Origin: Hymenobacter taeanensis
GTDB taxonomy: Bacteria; Bacteroidota; Bacteroidia; Cytophagales; Hymenobacteraceae
Direction: 5' to 3'
DNA length: 64,000 bases
Assembly (NCBI RefSeq): GCF_013137895.1
Contig: NZ_CP053538.1
Span: 3,317,001-3,381,000 of the forward strand
In this document: positions 35,593 to 44,770 of the stretch, piece by piece
Position numbering within the stretch: the stretch's first letter is position 1
Layout: each line of letters starts with the position of its first letter
Made by a program: the position numbers and the translations under genes
The notes under the pieces: generated by a model
Database searches by the model: none
Told to the model about the DNA's origin: nothing
Seen by the model: only the letters and a program-made list of their open reading frames with translations

Positions 35593-35824
35593 AAAACTAG
35601 TTCCCCCCTTCGGTGAGGAGGGGCTAGGGGTGGTTGAATGGCCTAAAATGATTATGCCAAAACGGTCATACAGAGCTTGCCGAGACATCTCGCGTGCTGA
35701 TGTTACCAGAGTAACTCAACGAAGCGGTAGAGATGCTTCGGCTGCGCTCAGCATGACGGTCCCTGTAAACAAGGAATGCCAGCCACCTCTAGCCCCTCCT
35801 CATCGAAGGGGGGGAACTAGTTTT
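35593..35824. repeat. nested element: family B outer arms enclosing a family A inverted repeat
   Basis: The outer arms (about 35593-35635 and 35783-35824) are reverse complements with a few mismatches and match the family B element at 13397-13568, beginning AAAACTAGTTCCCC. Inside them, 35665-35757 is a degenerate family A inverted repeat, from GTCATACAGAGC to GCTCAGCATGAC. It lies between bioB and bioF. Confidence 0.78.
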
Positions 35825-35834
35825 CAATACTAGA

Positions 35835-36842
35835 TTAAGCTACTACAGGCGCAGCTTCTTTGCCCAGCACCATAGCACCTTCGGGTACGTCTTTAAACGA
35901 CTTACGGGGCGTGAGGCCGAGCAGAGCAAACATCTGCTTGTCGGCGTCGAAGTCGGGGTTGGGAGTAGTCAGCAGCTTCTCGCCCGAGAAGATGGAGTTG
36001 GCACCGGCCAGGAAGCACAGGGCCTGCTCCGTTACGGGCATCTCTTGGCGGCCAGCCGAAAGGCGCACCATGGTGTGCGGCATCAGGATGCGGGCCGTGC
36101 CGATCATGCGCAGCATTTCCCACACGCTCACGCGGGGCTGATCGGCGAGGGGTGTGCCCTCCACGGGAACCAGCGCATTCACCGGCACCGACTCAGGGTG
36201 GGCGGGCAGCGTGGCCAGGGTGTGCAGCATGGCAATGCGGTCCTCGTCGGTTTCGCCCAGGCCAATGATGCCACCCGAGCAAACCGAGATACCGGCCTTA
36301 CGCACGTGCTCCAGCGTGTTGAGGCGGTCATCGTAGGTGCGGGTAGTAATGATTTCGGAGTAGTGTTCGGCGCTGGTGTCGAGGTTGTGGTTGTAGGCGT
36401 AGAGGCCGGCCTGCTTGAGGCGCTCCGCCTGGTACTCGTTCAGCATGCCCAAAGTGCAGCACACTTCAAGGCCCAGGCCATTCACCTGTTCCACCATGCC
36501 TAGCACACGGTCGAAGTCACGGTTGTCGCGGATTTCGCGCCACGCGGCGCCCATGCAGAAACGGGTGCTGCCGGAGTCTTTGGCGCGTTGGGCCGAGGCC
36601 AGGACCTCAGCATCGGGAAGAAGTTTGTGGGCCTGCACGCCGGTGTGGTAGCGCGCCGCCTGGGGGCAATAGGCGCAGTCCTCGGGGCAGCCGCCGGTTT
36701 TCACGCTCAGCAGGGTGCACACCTGCACTTCACCAGTAGCCTGGGTTTCGGCATGAATGGCCGCCGCCTTGGTCACCAGTTCCAACACGGGCAGGTTATA
36801 GATAGCTTTTACTTCGTCGAGGGTCCAGTCGGTGCGAATCAT
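35835..36842 (-). CDS. bioB: biotin synthase (radical SAM)
   Basis: This 335-residue radical SAM enzyme inserts sulfur into dethiobiotin. The start at 36842 is chosen because homology begins at [18 protein letters not shown]; the frame is open further upstream. The [4Fe-4S]/SAM cysteines are C52, C56 and C59 in [11 protein letters not shown]. Other typical motifs are [17 protein letters not shown] and LPVTE-like [11 protein letters not shown]. It heads the biotin cluster. A TATCTTGC box on the - strand (near 36934-36941), about 95 bases upstream, is a weak -7 candidate. Confidence 0.95.
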   Translation of the reverse strand: MIRTDWTLDEVKAIYNLPVLELVTKAAAIHAETQATGEVQVCTLLSVKTGGCPEDCAYCPQAARYHTGVQAHKLLPDAEVLASAQRAKDSGSTRFCMGAAWREIRDNRDFDRVLGMVEQVNGLGLEVCCTLGMLNEYQAERLKQAGLYAYNHNLDTSAEHYSEIITTRTYDDRLNTLEHVRKAGISVCSGGIIGLGETDEDRIAMLHTLATLPAHPESVPVNALVPVEGTPLADQPRVSVWEMLRMIGTARILMPHTMVRLSAGRQEMPVTEQALCFLAGANSIFSGEKLLTTPNPDFDADKQMFALLGLTPRKSFKDVPEGAMVLGKEAAPVVA

Positions 36843-36960
36843 GGGGGTGGGGAGGAAGTCGTTTCTGGGTTTCTGGTAGGGGGTAGAGGCTGAAAACAGC
36901 CATCCGCAGGCAGCTAAAGCTACGCCGCGGGCTGCAAGATACATGAGAAGCGGGTTTTCG

Positions 36961-37512
36961 CTAGGCTTCCAGCTGCCGAATCACGCGGCACGGGTTTCCC
37001 ACGGCTACCACGCCCGCCGGAATATCCCGCGTGACCACGCTGCCCGCCCCAATTGTGGTACCCGCCCCAATGCTCACGCCGGGCATTACCAGTACCCCCG
37101 CGCCCAGCCACACATTATCACCAATGGTAATGGGCCGGGCAAACTCCCAGCCCGCAATGCGGGACGCTACCTCTACAGGGTGCGCCGCAGTTGTCAAAAC
37201 TACGTTGGGGGCAATGAATACATTGTCGCCGATGGTAACGAGGGCGCAATCCAGAATGGTGAGGTTGTAGTTGGCGTACACGTTGCGGCCCAGCCGGATG
37301 TTGTGGCCGTAGTCGCAGCGCAATGGAGCCTCCAGATGGGCATCGGTTTCTTGGCCCAGCAGTTCGGCGAGTATCTGTTTATTCAGGTGCACTGGCTCCT
37401 GGTTATATCGGTGGCACAGCTCCTTGGCCTGTAGGCGTTCCGCTACCAGTTGCGGGTCATTGGCTTGGTATAGCTCGCCCGCCAGCATCTTCTCTTTCTC
37501 GGTCCTGTTCAT
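36961..37512 (-). CDS. sugar O-acetyltransferase (maltose/galactoside type)
   Basis: This 183-residue left-handed beta-helix acyltransferase has the family N-terminus [17 protein letters not shown]. The hexapeptide repeats run from about residue 70 to 170 ([44 protein letters not shown]). The acetyl-CoA site His is in TTAAHPVE. It transfers acetyl from acetyl-CoA to sugars; the substrate is unknown. The ATG at 37512 is preferred over an in-frame TTG three codons upstream. Confidence 0.88.
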   Translation of the reverse strand: MNRTEKEKMLAGELYQANDPQLVAERLQAKELCHRYNQEPVHLNKQILAELLGQETDAHLEAPLRCDYGHNIRLGRNVYANYNLTILDCALVTIGDNVFIAPNVVLTTAAHPVEVASRIAGWEFARPITIGDNVWLGAGVLVMPGVSIGAGTTIGAGSVVTRDIPAGVVAVGNPCRVIRQLEA

Positions 37513-37668
37513 CAGCGGCAAGGTAATACCTCACCCCCGCCCCTCCTCGGGAAGAGAGGAGAGGTAATGAGGTATGAAGAATGACCAGTGGTTCAGCAGT
37601 AATGGCTAATTGCTTACTGCTTATTACCCCGCGTCGGTCGGAAGAGAGGGGCTGGGAGCAAGTTTCCG

Positions 37669-38088
37669 CTAGGCCAGTGCCTTCTGCGTGGCGGCAGCAG
37701 CTGGCTCTGAGCTGCGGTTGTCGCGGGTGTTTTTCTGCACGGCAATGGCCCCAAACAGGCCTAGCATGAATGACATGGCGTAGAAGCCTTTTTCGCTCAA
37801 CAACAGGTTGGCGTTCCAGAGGCCTACCGCCAGCAGCAGTACCGCCGAGAGGGTAGCAAACCAGCACAAACCGTAATAGATGCCCGTTACGGGCACGCCC
37901 TCCAGCTGGTCGCGTACACTTTTTTGCAGCGATACAGCGCTGAACAGGCCGTACAGTAAGATGGCGAAATAGTAGCCTTTCTCATTAAGAAGCATGGAGG
38001 CATTCCACAGGCCCACAATATAGGCCACCATGCCCGTTAGCAGGGCAAACCAGGAAGCAGCAACGAAGGCATTGGAGGTTTTCCGCAT
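37669..38088 (-). CDS. YiaA/YiaB-type two-helix repeat membrane protein
   Basis: This 139-residue protein carries two copies of the same hairpin of transmembrane helices: [28 protein letters not shown] and [28 protein letters not shown]. Each is followed by a second helix and a QKxxRD motif. This tandem arrangement fits the YiaAB family of inner-membrane proteins, whose function is unknown. The start at 38088 is chosen because an upstream extension would be non-hydrophobic and atypical. Confidence 0.85.
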   Translation of the reverse strand: MRKTSNAFVAASWFALLTGMVAYIVGLWNASMLLNEKGYYFAILLYGLFSAVSLQKSVRDQLEGVPVTGIYYGLCWFATLSAVLLLAVGLWNANLLLSEKGFYAMSFMLGLFGAIAVQKNTRDNRSSEPAAAATQKALA

Positions 38089-38433
38089 GATCTGTTCCAA
38101 CCGCGGGGAATGCACTGTTGCGTTTCAGAGTACCTCTCTGCCGCCCTAGCACCAATACTTACTGGCCTAGAAAGGTGTGTCCCGGGTTGGATGATGCAAG
38201 GATGCCGGGTTTTGGGGGCAAGCGAAAGTCAGAAAGCGCAAATTCTAGACTTTTGCTATGCCAGGCCAGTCATGAGAGTAGCTAGCAAAACGGCGCTCCT
38301 GATTATGTGAAAAACTCCCTTGTGCATGATATAGGCATCATATGTACCGCCTATAGCCCAAATCAGTAGAGCTATGCACAGGGCTTTATCGTCGAAAATT
38401 AGACTTTATAGCAGGAGTTAAAACACACAAAAA
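38089..38433. other. divergent-looking gap with no gene
   Basis: Nothing convincing is encoded in these 345 bases. ACTGGCCTAG is at 38161-38170. The right half is AT-richer. The hairpin that follows belongs to the pseudouridine synthase gene. Confidence 0.5.
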
Positions 38434-38459
38434 CGGGCCACTCTAAGTAGAGTAGCCCG
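38429..38459 (-). terminator. terminator of the pseudouridine synthase gene
   Basis: CGGGC-ACTCT pairs with AGAGT-GCCCG with one internal mismatch and a 4-base loop. On the - strand a run of five T follows. It lies about 20 bases after the stop codon. Confidence 0.72.
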
Positions 38460-38478
38460 CTATGTAAGAGGGAGATAC

Positions 38479-39633
38479 TTAGGAGCGTTTGCCCGGCCGA
38501 CTTGCGCCGCGCGTACCACGGCTGCTGGTTTTGCCTTTAGCTGGCGCGGCAGGCCCTTTTGCTCCTTTACCGGCAGCGGCACCACGTGGCCTAGTGCCAG
38601 CTCCCGCAGCTCGAGGGCCCGCAGGCCGGCTCGACTTGCCAAAGCCCGGGCCATCGGGGCGGATGCCGGTGGCTGGCCCGGGTGGGCGGCCAGGGCCCGT
38701 AGGCCACTCCGTGGCGTCGGAAGGAGCAGGAGCGGTAGGCTTCTTGGCAGCACGGCCCACGGCTCGCTTGCTGGTGGGCTTATCTACCCAGGCCCCGGCG
38801 AGCTTGGGCTGCCCAGGTGCTACGCCTGCCAACGGCGCCGATGATTTACGCGTGGGGCGCTCGGCCCAAAACTCAGCGGAAGAGGGGCGCTTGCGACGGC
38901 GAGAACCAGAGCCGTCGTCGGTGCCGGCCGAGTCTTTGATCATCTCGAACAGCACCTTCAGCTCCTTCTCCTTCAGCTCGCGCCATTCACCCACGCCCAG
39001 GCCTTTCACGTTGATGTTCATCACCCGGATGCGCTCCAGCTGCACCACCTCGTAGCCAAAGTACTCGCACATGCGGCGGATCTGGCGGTTGAGGCCCTGC
39101 ACCAGAATAATCCGGAAGATGTAGGGCGTTTCCTTGGTCACTTTGCAGGGCTTGGTCATCACGCCGCCCAAGGGTACGCCGTTGGCCATAGCCTCAATAA
39201 ACTGCTCGTTGATGGGCTTATCCACCATCACGATGTACTCCTTCTCGTGGTTGTTGCCGGCGCGCAGGATTTTATTGACGATGTCGCCGTTGCTGGTCAG
39301 CAGAATCAGACCCTGGGAGTCGCGGTCGAGGCGGCCGATGGGGAAGATGCGCACTGAGTGCTTGATGGCCCGGATAATGTTATCCTTGATGCCGGTGTCG
39401 GTGGTGGTGATGATGCCCGGGGGCTTGTTGTAGGCAATGTACACGGCATCTTCCTCGGCACGGGGCTCAATAAGGTTGCCGTTTACCACCACGCGGTCTT
39501 TGCTGGTTACCTGGTCGCCGATGCCGGCGCGCTTGCCGTTCACGAACACGTTGCCCTGCTCGATGTGGCGGTCGGCCTCCCGGCGGGAGCAGACGCCACT
39601 TTCACTGATGTATTTATTGAGACGGGTTGCCAT
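38479..39633 (-). CDS. rluF: RluF/RsuA-family pseudouridine synthase with long basic tail
   Basis: This 384-residue enzyme has an N-terminal S4 RNA-binding domain (residues about 1-60, [21 protein letters not shown]) and a catalytic domain with [14 protein letters not shown] (catalytic D103). It also has [17 protein letters not shown], typical of RluF-type 23S rRNA pseudouridine synthases. Residues from about 240 to the end are a low-complexity tail rich in Pro, Ala, Gly, Lys and Arg, roughly 145 residues beyond the usual end. The leader starts near a consensus -7 box and contains a GC-rich hairpin. Confidence 0.9.
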   Translation of the reverse strand: MATRLNKYISESGVCSRREADRHIEQGNVFVNGKRAGIGDQVTSKDRVVVNGNLIEPRAEEDAVYIAYNKPPGIITTTDTGIKDNIIRAIKHSVRIFPIGRLDRDSQGLILLTSNGDIVNKILRAGNNHEKEYIVMVDKPINEQFIEAMANGVPLGGVMTKPCKVTKETPYIFRIILVQGLNRQIRRMCEYFGYEVVQLERIRVMNINVKGLGVGEWRELKEKELKVLFEMIKDSAGTDDGSGSRRRKRPSSAEFWAERPTRKSSAPLAGVAPGQPKLAGAWVDKPTSKRAVGRAAKKPTAPAPSDATEWPTGPGRPPGPATGIRPDGPGFGKSSRPAGPRAAGAGTRPRGAAAGKGAKGPAAPAKGKTSSRGTRGASRPGKRS

Positions 39634-39665
39634 GAGGTGAGTATGCTAAGCGAAGGAAAACAACA

Positions 39666-39694
39666 GCCCGCCGGCCCAGAAGGTGCCGGCGGGC
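39666..39694 (-). promoter_or_regulatory. leader hairpin of the pseudouridine synthase gene
   Basis: GCCCGCCGGC (39666-39675) and GCCGGCGGGC (39685-39694) form a perfect 10-bp GC stem. It lies about 35 bases before the start codon and directly after the predicted transcription start. It would therefore be the 5' end of the mRNA, a position that can protect transcripts or limit translation. Confidence 0.55.
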
Positions 39695-39696
39695 CG

Positions 39697-39704
39697 CAAA
39701 GATA
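39697..39704 (-). promoter_or_regulatory. -7 element of the pseudouridine synthase gene
   Basis: The - strand reads TATCTTTG, a full match to TAnnTTTG, 63 bases before the start codon. No clear TTG -33 box was seen. Confidence 0.55.
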
Positions 39705-39856
39705 CGCCAGAAGTAGGTGGGAGAAGCGCAGATAAAAGAAGAGCTGCCCGAAACGGTTTTACGTGCTACACACGCACCTAAGTAGCTCTTTTTAAGCTGC
39801 TTGCAAGAGCCAATTAATTGCTACTGCTAGCTACCGCAAATTTTTTAGTGAAGCTA

Positions 39857-40258
39857 CTACTCTTGAAATAAGGGTATCAGCAGTATGAATATAATTGGGA
39901 TGAACACCGCCGAACAAATGAGCAGGGGCTTCCAGGTCTTTTTAGTTGGGTAGCCTTCTTTGCTGCCTAGTATCTTATCAGAATACGCATTCAAGATTAG
40001 TCCGCCTGCCAATCCAATTCCTAACCCTAAGCCGCTACCACCGGGCAGGTCGGGCAACGCGGCTATTATCAGCAAGATGATGAGCATTCCCCCAATGCTT
40101 CCCCACAAGGCAAGGCGTGCGGCTTCCCGATTCCCTGTAACTTTGAAATTCTGGGCAAGTAAAGCCCCGCCAGCTATCGGGGTAAATAAAATTGAAAAAA
40201 TGCGAATTGCTCGGGCTGAATAGAGGGAGGGCTTAGGGGTGTCAATAACAGACTCCAT
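39857..40258 (-). CDS. small hypothetical membrane protein
   Basis: This 133-residue protein has three to four hydrophobic segments: FSILFTPIAGGALLAQNF, GSIGGMLIILLIIAAL, GLGLGIGLAGGLILNAY and LLICSAVFIPIIFILLIPLF. No motif or family was recognised. The gene is somewhat AT-richer than its neighbours and stands alone. Confidence 0.7.
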   Translation of the reverse strand: MESVIDTPKPSLYSARAIRIFSILFTPIAGGALLAQNFKVTGNREAARLALWGSIGGMLIILLIIAALPDLPGGSGLGLGIGLAGGLILNAYSDKILGSKEGYPTKKTWKPLLICSAVFIPIIFILLIPLFQE

Positions 40259-40357
40259 ATAATGCGTTCAGAGATAGGGAAGAGTGGAATTATATTGGCC
40301 AAAAGTAAGATTCTTATCTTTTCTTAACTAGCGAGCTACAATAGTAAAAATGCAAAA

Positions 40358-40702
40358 TTAGCCCGCAACGAAATACCGCTGAATGGCATCGTTCAGTTCA
40401 GCGGGTAGCTGAGTGGTGGCCTGAGCTTTGAGCGAGATAGGCTCGGCCGCCTCAGTAGGGGTATAGGTGCCGTTGCTTTGGTTGAACTGCAGCTTGCCCT
40501 GCTGAAACTCGCGCTGCTGCTCATACTCGTCTTTGTGCATCGCCACAAAATCCAGCTTATCAAGTGTGTGGCTGGCCTTATGGAATTGAAGCCAGAAGTA
40601 CACCTTGGCGGGGTCGTCGCTCTGTACATCTAACAACTTGATCTCAATGAGAGAGAATGCATTAGCTTCGAGGAGGAAGAGCGTTTTATAGGAGATAGGC
40701 AT
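40358..40702 (-). CDS. small hypothetical protein
   Basis: This 114-residue soluble protein begins MPISYKTLFLLEANAFSLIEIKLLDV and contains VYFWLQFHKASHTLDKLDFVAM. No family was recognised. The start at 40702 is supported by a consensus -7 element about 60 bases upstream. It has no signal peptide or membrane segment. Confidence 0.7.
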   Translation of the reverse strand: MPISYKTLFLLEANAFSLIEIKLLDVQSDDPAKVYFWLQFHKASHTLDKLDFVAMHKDEYEQQREFQQGKLQFNQSNGTYTPTEAAEPISLKAQATTQLPAELNDAIQRYFVAG

Positions 40703-40762
40703 GGAACAGGAGCAGTTGGTTGACGCCCAAAAGTAGCGGCTGAAATACGTGCCGAAGGCCCG

Positions 40763-40770
40763 CAAAGATA
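40763..40770 (-). promoter_or_regulatory. -7 element of the 114-residue gene
   Basis: The - strand reads TATCTTTG, a full match to TAnnTTTG, 60 bases before the start at 40702. Confidence 0.55.
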
Positions 40771-40829
40771 AGCCTGAGTATAGGGAGCAGATTAGTAAAA
40801 TGGGGCTAAGTGGCCTAGAACCTGCTTCC

Positions 40830-41882
40830 TCACTTTACCGTGACTTTGAGCAGCGTTCTGCCGGCAACAGCGTAGCCCTGCTGTGGAGTGTAGAAATGGG
40901 CAGTTGTCACACGCGAAATTTCTGGAAATTCTGTGCCCGTCCAGGTTTTCCCGCCGTTGGTGGTTTGGCCAACTGCCGCGTATTGAACGGGGAAGTCGCC
41001 GCCAGTAGAGTGCCCGCCGCCCCATAGTAAAGCCGAGGATACAGTAAGGCTGTTCACCTTGGAGATAGATATAACCGGGCTCTGCACTTCCTGCCAGGAG
41101 GCTCCGGTGTTATAAGTGGTAAACGCCTGACTGTAGCCTAGAACATAGTAGCCCCGTTCATTGGAAAAGGCTAGGTCATTAACATAGTTGTAGCTAACCA
41201 CTGTTTTCGACGGCCACGTTGCGCCTGCATCGGTGCTTTTTACAAGCTGGGCACCGCCTCCCGTGTAAAAGCCCGCGTTATCAGTGAATACAATTTTAGA
41301 AAAGGAGTTGCCTGCGGTTTCTACCAACTGCCAGCTAAAACCAGCATCGGTACTGCGGAAGAGCCCCGCTGGGGAGCCATTAGCTGCGATAAACAAGCTC
41401 CCGTTCTTATTCATCGCAATCGAGACTATCTCGTTTTGGCTGCCTGTGTATACCTTATGCCAGGTAGCGCCGCCGTCATCGGTTTTCAGCACTATACCAC
41501 CGGGTGGCACACACCCAGCCCCGCCACAACCGCTTTTGCCCCCCACGGCGTAGCCCGTTTTCTGATCCGTGAACAGGAGATCAAATAGCGGCTGATCCGT
41601 CAGGGCAGGGATGTATTGCGCTAACCAGGTAGCCCCCTGGTCTTGAGTGCGGTAAATTTTACCCTCGTAAGTAGTGGCCAGGCCAGTAGATTCTGATAGA
41701 AAGAAGATGCTTGTAATACCTACCGGAAGGGTGATACTGGCCACAGAAACTTTAAGGGTGTTGTTCTCGAAAGGAAGCCTAGTCGAAGTCAGCTCCGCCG
41801 TCGGCTCTACCTCCTGGTTTGCCTTATTGCAACTGCTCGCAGCCATGAATAGTGTAAAACCAAATAGTAGCAGTTTATTCAT
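40830..41882 (-). CDS. Ycf48/Asp-box beta-propeller lipoprotein
   Basis: This 350-residue envelope protein has a lipoprotein signal (MNKLLLFGFTLFMAASSC). It then has about six repeats of the Asp-box/BNR type, each with a (D/N)xGxxW core: QDQGATWLAQ, DDGGATWHKV, TDAGFSWQLV, TDAGATWPSK, YNTGASWQEV and TNGGKTWTGT. These form a propeller like Ycf48 or sialidase-type folds. Catalytic sialidase residues were not recognised, so it is more likely a binding or assembly protein. Confidence 0.82.
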   Translation of the reverse strand: MNKLLLFGFTLFMAASSCNKANQEVEPTAELTSTRLPFENNTLKVSVASITLPVGITSIFFLSESTGLATTYEGKIYRTQDQGATWLAQYIPALTDQPLFDLLFTDQKTGYAVGGKSGCGGAGCVPPGGIVLKTDDGGATWHKVYTGSQNEIVSIAMNKNGSLFIAANGSPAGLFRSTDAGFSWQLVETAGNSFSKIVFTDNAGFYTGGGAQLVKSTDAGATWPSKTVVSYNYVNDLAFSNERGYYVLGYSQAFTTYNTGASWQEVQSPVISISKVNSLTVSSALLWGGGHSTGGDFPVQYAAVGQTTNGGKTWTGTEFPEISRVTTAHFYTPQQGYAVAGRTLLKVTVK

Positions 41883-41975
41883 CTGGCTAGAGCATAAGTT
41901 GAGAGAGGATAAAAAGTAAAGGCAAGAGCCACACTGCGCCATTAAAGTTGCAAAGCTTTAAAGCTTACGTTGGGT

Positions 41976-42014
41976 AAAAAAACGCGGCTTGCTCCATGTG
42001 AAGCAAGCCGCGTT
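41976..42014 (-). terminator. terminator of yebC
   Basis: AACGCGGCTTGCT (41981-41993) pairs with AGCAAGCCGCGTT (42002-42014) in a perfect 13-bp stem. Seven T end it on the - strand. It lies about 45 bases after the yebC stop codon. Confidence 0.85.
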
Positions 42015-42060
42015 CAGGTACTACCAGCTGAGAATAACCCCCTGGAGTAGTGGCCTAGGC

Positions 42061-42795
42061 CTAGCCGAGTGTGTGGTACACGGCCTGCACGTCATCGTCG
42101 TCCTCGAACTTCTCGATGAGGTTCATCACTTCTTCGAGCTGCTCGCCTTCGAGGTGCACCGTGGTGTTGGGCACGCGCTGGAGCTGAGCCGATACCACGT
42201 TCAGTTGCTTTTCTTCGAGGGCTTTCTGCATCTGGCCGAAGTCAGTGAAGGCGGTTTCTACTACAATGTACTCCTTCACGTTGCCATGCTCGTCTTCCTC
42301 CTGGTCGGCGTACACGTCTTCGGCGCCGGCGTCAATCAGTTCCAGCTCCAGCTCGTCGAGGTCGAGGCCTTCGGCGGCCAGCTTGAATACGCCCTTGCGG
42401 GTGAAGGTGTAGTCACTGGAGCCGGCGGTGCCCAGGGCGCCGTTGCCGCGGTTGAAGTACATGCGCACGTTGGCCACGGTGCGGGTGGGGTTGTCGGTGG
42501 CGGTTTCAATAACTACGGCCACACCATGGGGCGCGTAGCCCTCATATACCACTTCCTGATAGTCTTTTTCCTCGCGGGAGCTGGCGCGCTTAATGGCGGC
42601 TTCCACGCGGTCTTTGGGCATGTTTACGCCCTTGGCGTTCTGGATGGCGGTCCGCAGGCGCGAGTTGGTATCGGGGTTGGAGCCCGATTCCTTCACGGCC
42701 ATCACGATTTCCCGGCCGATGCGGGTAAAGTCTTTGGACATCCGGTCCCAGCGCTTCATTTTGCGGCCTTTGCGGAATTCAAATGCGCGTCCCAT
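42061..42795 (-). CDS. yebC: YebC/TACO1-family regulator
   Basis: This 244-residue protein has the family N-terminus MGRAFEFRKGRKMKRWDRMSK, the NMPKDRVEAAIKRA motif, EGYAPHGVAVVIE and NRGNGALGTAGSSDYTF. YebC-type proteins act either as transcriptional regulators (PmpR) or in translation, where some members relieve ribosome stalling at proline-rich stretches. Bacteroidetes members are usually a single copy. Its terminator is clear, so it is probably monocistronic. Confidence 0.93.
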   Translation of the reverse strand: MGRAFEFRKGRKMKRWDRMSKDFTRIGREIVMAVKESGSNPDTNSRLRTAIQNAKGVNMPKDRVEAAIKRASSREEKDYQEVVYEGYAPHGVAVVIETATDNPTRTVANVRMYFNRGNGALGTAGSSDYTFTRKGVFKLAAEGLDLDELELELIDAGAEDVYADQEEDEHGNVKEYIVVETAFTDFGQMQKALEEKQLNVVSAQLQRVPNTTVHLEGEQLEEVMNLIEKFEDDDDVQAVYHTLG

Positions 42796-43066
42796 CTATG
42801 GTGAATTTGTGAAGTTGTGAAATAGTGAATGTTCGTTCGGCGCGGGTGGGGCCGAAAGGGGCCGCAAGTTAGCAGAAAGCCCGGGCGGGCGCAATTACCA
42901 GACTTCCGTGAAACAGCAGGCCGGAGTAAAAGTCTGGAAGGAGTACCGGGTAAGAGTTCAAGCCTGCCTACGCTCAGCTTTGCGAAGGCTCCCAGCCGCA
43001 ACCAACCATAAGGCTGGTGCACCAGGCCAGTAGGCCAGGTGAAGGCGCGGTTCCTCGCTGCCGGGC

Positions 43067-43510
43067 TTATTGTACGCGCAGGGTGTAAATACCCGTATTG
43101 CCAGCTGGGTAGCCTATGAGCGTGAGCGTAAGAAGCCGGGCGGCCGGCTGCAGCCGAAACGTACCCTGATCAGTACGAGGCTGCCCCTTTTTATCGGTGT
43201 AGCTGAACGTGATCCGGTCACCGGTGAAGGTGAAGCGGCCATCCTGGTCAAACGACATGGTGCCGCCGTTGGCCGCCAGCTTCAGGCGCTTTTGGTAGGT
43301 GCCATCGGGGCGGAGCGTGAGGGTGCCGCCCACACCCTGGGCCGCCATTGGCTCGGCGCTGGTTGCCTTGTCCTGAATGGAATAAGAGAGGTAGGTGTAC
43401 GTGGAGAAGAAGGAGGGCGTAACCCTTGGGATGGTGGTTGGAGCCCGTTGGGCAACTGCCCCCGCATAACTAGCCAGTAAGAGCGTGAGCAAAAGAACAC
43501 AGCGTATCAT
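43067..43510 (-). CDS. secreted hypothetical protein, lipocalin-like pattern
   Basis: This 147-residue exported protein has a signal peptide (MIRCVLLLTLLLASYAGAVA-QR). The mature part is beta-rich: GGTLTLRPDGTYQKRLKL, GTMSFDQDGRFTFTGDRITFSYTDKKG, QGTFRLQPAARLLTLTLIG. The alternating pattern recalls small lipocalin-like or META-type domains, but no family can be named safely. Function is unknown. Confidence 0.75.
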   Translation of the reverse strand: MIRCVLLLTLLLASYAGAVAQRAPTTIPRVTPSFFSTYTYLSYSIQDKATSAEPMAAQGVGGTLTLRPDGTYQKRLKLAANGGTMSFDQDGRFTFTGDRITFSYTDKKGQPRTDQGTFRLQPAARLLTLTLIGYPAGNTGIYTLRVQ

Positions 43511-43638
43511 CCCGAAAGATACTACTTGCCACCTTGCTGGAGTGGCCTGGGCAGGAAGGTGGCAGTAGTTGGAACACAGTAGAACAGCATCGTGCCGGAA
43601 TCTGCTACATTTCCGGAGCCAACCTACTTGCTTGTGCT

Positions 43639-44556
43639 ATGGCTACTTTCCTGAGAGAACTGATACAGCCTGCCACTGACCTGCCAGAAGCTGATGTGTG
43701 CCTGGTAGGCCTGCCCCTCGATTTTGGAACGGTGCTGGAGGGTGGCCGGGCCGGAGCTACGGGAGCCCCTGATGCCATCCGGCGTGAGCTGCGCCGCTAC
43801 CACAAAACCTATAATCTGGAGCACAACGTGCGCCTGGAGGGGCTGCGCATTGCTGACGCCGGCAACCTTTCCCTGGGCCACCCTGAGCACACTACAAACC
43901 ACCAAACCATTAGGCAGGAGCTAGCCCGGCTGCTAGGCCAGTACCCGCGGGTAGTGGTGCTGGGCGGCTCACATGATGGCACCTACAGCACCGTGCGTGG
44001 CCTCTCCGATGCCCACGAAGGCCAGGCTGTGAGCGGCATTAACCTAGATGCTCACGCCGACGTGAAACATAAGCCCGACAGTATAAGCAGCGGTACCCCC
44101 TTCGGGAAGCTACTGCGCGAAGGAATTCTGACGGGCGAGCGGTTCACCGAAATAGGACTGCACTCCAACCTCAATACCTGGGAAGACATTGATTTCCTGC
44201 ACCAGCAAAGCGCCCACATTGTGCCACTGGCCCACGTGCAGACGGATGGGATGCCCGAATACATAAACCGCGCCCTGCGGCGCCTGGAAAGCCCTGCCTT
44301 CGTGAGCTTTGATATGGATGGCTGCGCCGAGGCTTATGCGCCGGCCGTATCGGCACCCAGCGCTGATGGGTTCACGCCACGTCAAGCTACGGAGGCAGCA
44401 TTTCTGGCGGGGCGCAGTGAGAAGGTACACCTGTTTGAGGTAGTGGAGCTGAACCCCATCTTCGACCGCGACAACCAAACGGCCCGCCTGGCGGCTACCA
44501 TCATTGCAGCCTACCTGACTGGCCTAGCGGCCGGTAAACAGGCCTGGGCCGTGTGA
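43639..44556 (+). CDS. hutG: formimidoylglutamase (arginase/ureohydrolase family)
   Basis: This 305-residue Mn-dependent ureohydrolase likely cleaves N-formimidoyl-glutamate to glutamate and formamide in histidine degradation. The metal ligands are His in LGGSHDGTY, DAHAD in NLDAHADVK and the Asp pair in SFDMDG. The usual DP after SFDxD is replaced by CAEAYAPAVSAPSADG. The ATG at 43639 is chosen although the frame opens at 43534. An agmatinase- or arginase-like role is possible; the nearby hutU favours histidine breakdown. Confidence 0.82.
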   Translation: MATFLRELIQPATDLPEADVCLVGLPLDFGTVLEGGRAGATGAPDAIRRELRRYHKTYNLEHNVRLEGLRIADAGNLSLGHPEHTTNHQTIRQELARLLGQYPRVVVLGGSHDGTYSTVRGLSDAHEGQAVSGINLDAHADVKHKPDSISSGTPFGKLLREGILTGERFTEIGLHSNLNTWEDIDFLHQQSAHIVPLAHVQTDGMPEYINRALRRLESPAFVSFDMDGCAEAYAPAVSAPSADGFTPRQATEAAFLAGRSEKVHLFEVVELNPIFDRDNQTARLAATIIAAYLTGLAAGKQAWAV

Positions 44557-44710
44557 GCAGGAAGCCTCAAAACCTCATGTTGAGCTGAGCCTAAATATCT
44601 CACGTGCTGACGTAGGCGGTAGAAGCACAACAGTTGGAGTCTCGTCATTAACCACCCTCATGGAAACGACTGGCCTAGGCTTATCGGCCCGCATAACTCC
44701 GCAGTAAAAG

Positions 44711-44744
44711 CAACAAGGCCCGCGCGCAAGCACGGGCCTTGTTG
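44711..44744. terminator. bidirectional terminator-like hairpin
   Basis: CAACAAGGCCCG (44711-44722) pairs with CGGGCCTTGTTG (44733-44744), a perfect 12-bp stem with a 10-base loop. It lies between the convergent hutG and MBL-fold genes. T runs are short on both sides. Confidence 0.68.
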
Positions 44745-44770
44745 GTTCTATCTACCGGACTTGCCTTTAT

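Noticed and set aside
38489..39055. Long Pro/Ala/Arg-rich frame opposite the pseudouridine synthase tail
   Set aside because: It mirrors the low-complexity tail; the synthase domain and terminator support the - strand gene only.
42837..43030. Possible structured RNA between yebC and its neighbour (short complementary segments CCAGACTT/AAGTCTGG)
   Set aside because: Pairing is short and does not match any RNA family I can recognise; too weak to annotate.
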